The notes below the pieces were generated by a model that was given only the letters and a program-made list of their open reading frames with translations, made no database searches and was not told where the DNA came from. From assembly GCF_013373865.1 (NCBI RefSeq), contig NC_050469.1, positions 7,738,042-7,802,041 on the forward strand: DNA of 64,000 nucleotides. Direction: 5' to 3'. How positions within the stretch are numbered: the first letter of the stretch is position 1; the number at the start of each line of letters is the position of its first letter. The position numbers and the translations under genes are program-made. The stretch is from Monomorium pharaonis. Lineage: Eukaryota; Arthropoda; Insecta; Hymenoptera; Formicidae. Shown piece after piece: positions 62,438-64,000 of the stretch.

Positions 62438-64000
62438 ATTGCCAAGGCTCCGCTTTACTATTCCGAGATCGACCTTTCGTGCGCGTGTACATCGGGTGTC
62501 CCGAAGATACTCTCAGACGAAGATGTTCGTCCAGATTGAAAGAGGATCGCGGCTGTCCCGCGCGGTTCGTGCAAGCGAGAGAAAGAGAGAAAGAGACAAA
62601 GGCCGGATACGCGCCGTTGTGTAACGTAATGTTTATCCAGTCAATTATCTATGCCGTAGTTGCAAGACGAGCAATTTCACTTTTATCCTCGAGTTTGATG
62701 CTCGAGAAACGCCACCCGTTTATTTAGCCATTCCCGCGTAACTTCTCCATCATCGCTGGGAGCTTCGTACGGTCTTTAACTTTATTAGTTATTGTAATAA
62801 CAGTTAATGTCTACATAAACAATCTGCTGGATTAAAAAGTCAGCAGGATATCTAAATGTCTTGATGCCACAATACAAATTTTTTTTGCATAACGTTTGCA
62901 CTGAGGTTTATCGTTTCATCAGTGTGATCTGTTTCATAAGCGGTAGATCCGAGAAAAATTAATTGAGAAAAAAAAAGAAGGAAAGACTTTCGGAGTTCTT
63001 TTGCCATTCGTAATTTTTCTTGCTCACTGCTCATTATGATCTAATTGTATCTCTTTATCTTTAATGAAATAAATATTGAAATTGCAAAGTGGAACGGAAA
63101 TGTTCCTCGCATACCATGTGATTGCTTCTACGCGATGAGTACGTCATTGGCATGGTCCGTACTTTCTACGGAACTATGTTATAAACTTTTTTTCACCGAG
63201 CTGCAACAGGAAATCGCCAATACGCTGCGTCCCGACGCTCGGTGATCGTAGATCAATTTTTATTAGCCCGTTTCCTCGCTTCCTCTTTCTTTTTTTTTCA
63301 CCCCAATGCGTAATTGCAGCGTTATGCGCGCATGTAAGAAAAAGCGTATCACAAATCTTGAAGAAAGTAGGAGAGTTCGTTAGCCGTGTAAAACAAACTG
63401 AGTCACCGATAATGCATTAGATAAGATAGACAATATTAAACGCGCGACAATACGCAGAAACGAATGGCATTGTGCTCTACCACCTGCCACTCGTCATTTT
63501 TATCGCGATAATTGATTTACGCTGTGAATCTTATATTTATATCGTAGAAACTGCGTTCTATGGATATCCAGTTTCTAGATTTGTTGAACTTTCTCTAATC
63601 ATGATTTATAGTCATATATTTATAACAAATCTTCGCTACTATAATTATTATATTATCAATATTAAACCTTTAATGATAATTAAAACATAAAAACACATCG
63701 ATAAAATAGACCATTGACATTACATTTTTTATTATCATTGACGCTGAATATGACATATGTATTAAAATGTTTTAAAATGTTACATATTTGGCATTACAAA
63801 TTTTGTTTTAGATTTTTATCACTGTAAATTTTTCATTTTACAAGTTCTGATTGCGTGTTATAGACTTTTGATTTCAAAGATAGAGATTTCGAAGATTGAT
63901 TTCAATTCTAAACGTTTGAGACGTCGCGAATATTCACTCATCTCCGCAATTTTTCGTTCGCGTAAAAAAGTCACGATTTAAACTTCATATTTTAAATTTT
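62438..64000. other. Right-hand end of the window, no confident gene
   Basis: Open frames here are short and show no family resemblance. A donor-like GCGCGCAT|GTAAGA lies at about 63331 and might belong to a transcript from the 62435 start. The rest is AT-rich. Confidence 0.5.

Noticed and set aside
62852..63034. 60-codon minus-strand frame beginning MSSEQEKLRMAKELRKS
   Set aside because: It has a good-looking start, but the rest is AT-rich, ends quickly at a stop, lacks a convincing donor and matches nothing I recognise.

Overview
The window looks like nuclear DNA from an insect, most likely a hymenopteran and possibly an ant. This rests on an AT-rich background with CpG-rich patches at promoters, small coding exons with GT-AG introns, and proteins that resemble insect forms of conserved metazoan genes. 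I recognise the gene families from memory of their domains; no database search was run, so the species is an inference. No tRNA, rRNA, CRISPR array, prokaryotic operon or intact transposon was found.

Layout, left to right. (1) 1-1573, minus: an RBR-type E3 ubiquitin ligase of the RNF14 family, whose 3' end runs off the left edge. (2) 1574-5516: an intergenic region with two hairpin MITE-like elements and a GC-rich patch. (3) 5517-7618, plus: a three-exon folylpolyglutamate synthase (FPGS). (4) 8055-16837, minus: neuropathy target esterase / Swiss cheese (sws), whose coding exons are almost all resolved. It faces FPGS tail to tail with only 436 bp between the stop codons. (5) 19278-50867, plus: Cip4/TOCA (F-BAR, HR1, SH3), head to head with sws. 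It has a 24-nt first coding segment, a 20-kb first intron, and a probable alternative C-terminus from two further exons at 52.0 and 53.2 kb. (6) 57127-60631, minus: a small leucine-rich-repeat protein of the LRRC20 type in four exons; its first exon was recovered from a GC-rich patch 2.4 kb upstream of the second. (7) 60650-64000: no confident gene, but there is a TATA/initiator pair with ideal spacing that could start a gene running off the right edge.

The most interesting structure is in sws. The 117-nt exon carrying the catalytic aspartate of the patatin domain is present twice in tandem (10276-10160 and 9690-9574). Both copies have the same length, the same splice phases and intact splice sites. 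They encode 39-residue alternatives that are 27/39 identical and differ next to the catalytic residue (DGG versus DGC). This predicts two esterase isoforms from one gene by mutually exclusive splicing. Second is the unlisted alternative Cip4 tail, which replaces the last 7 residues after the SH3 domain with 57 others.

The genes are functionally independent (ubiquitin ligase, folate metabolism, phospholipid homeostasis, membrane/actin remodelling, LRR scaffold). They do not form a pathway or cluster.
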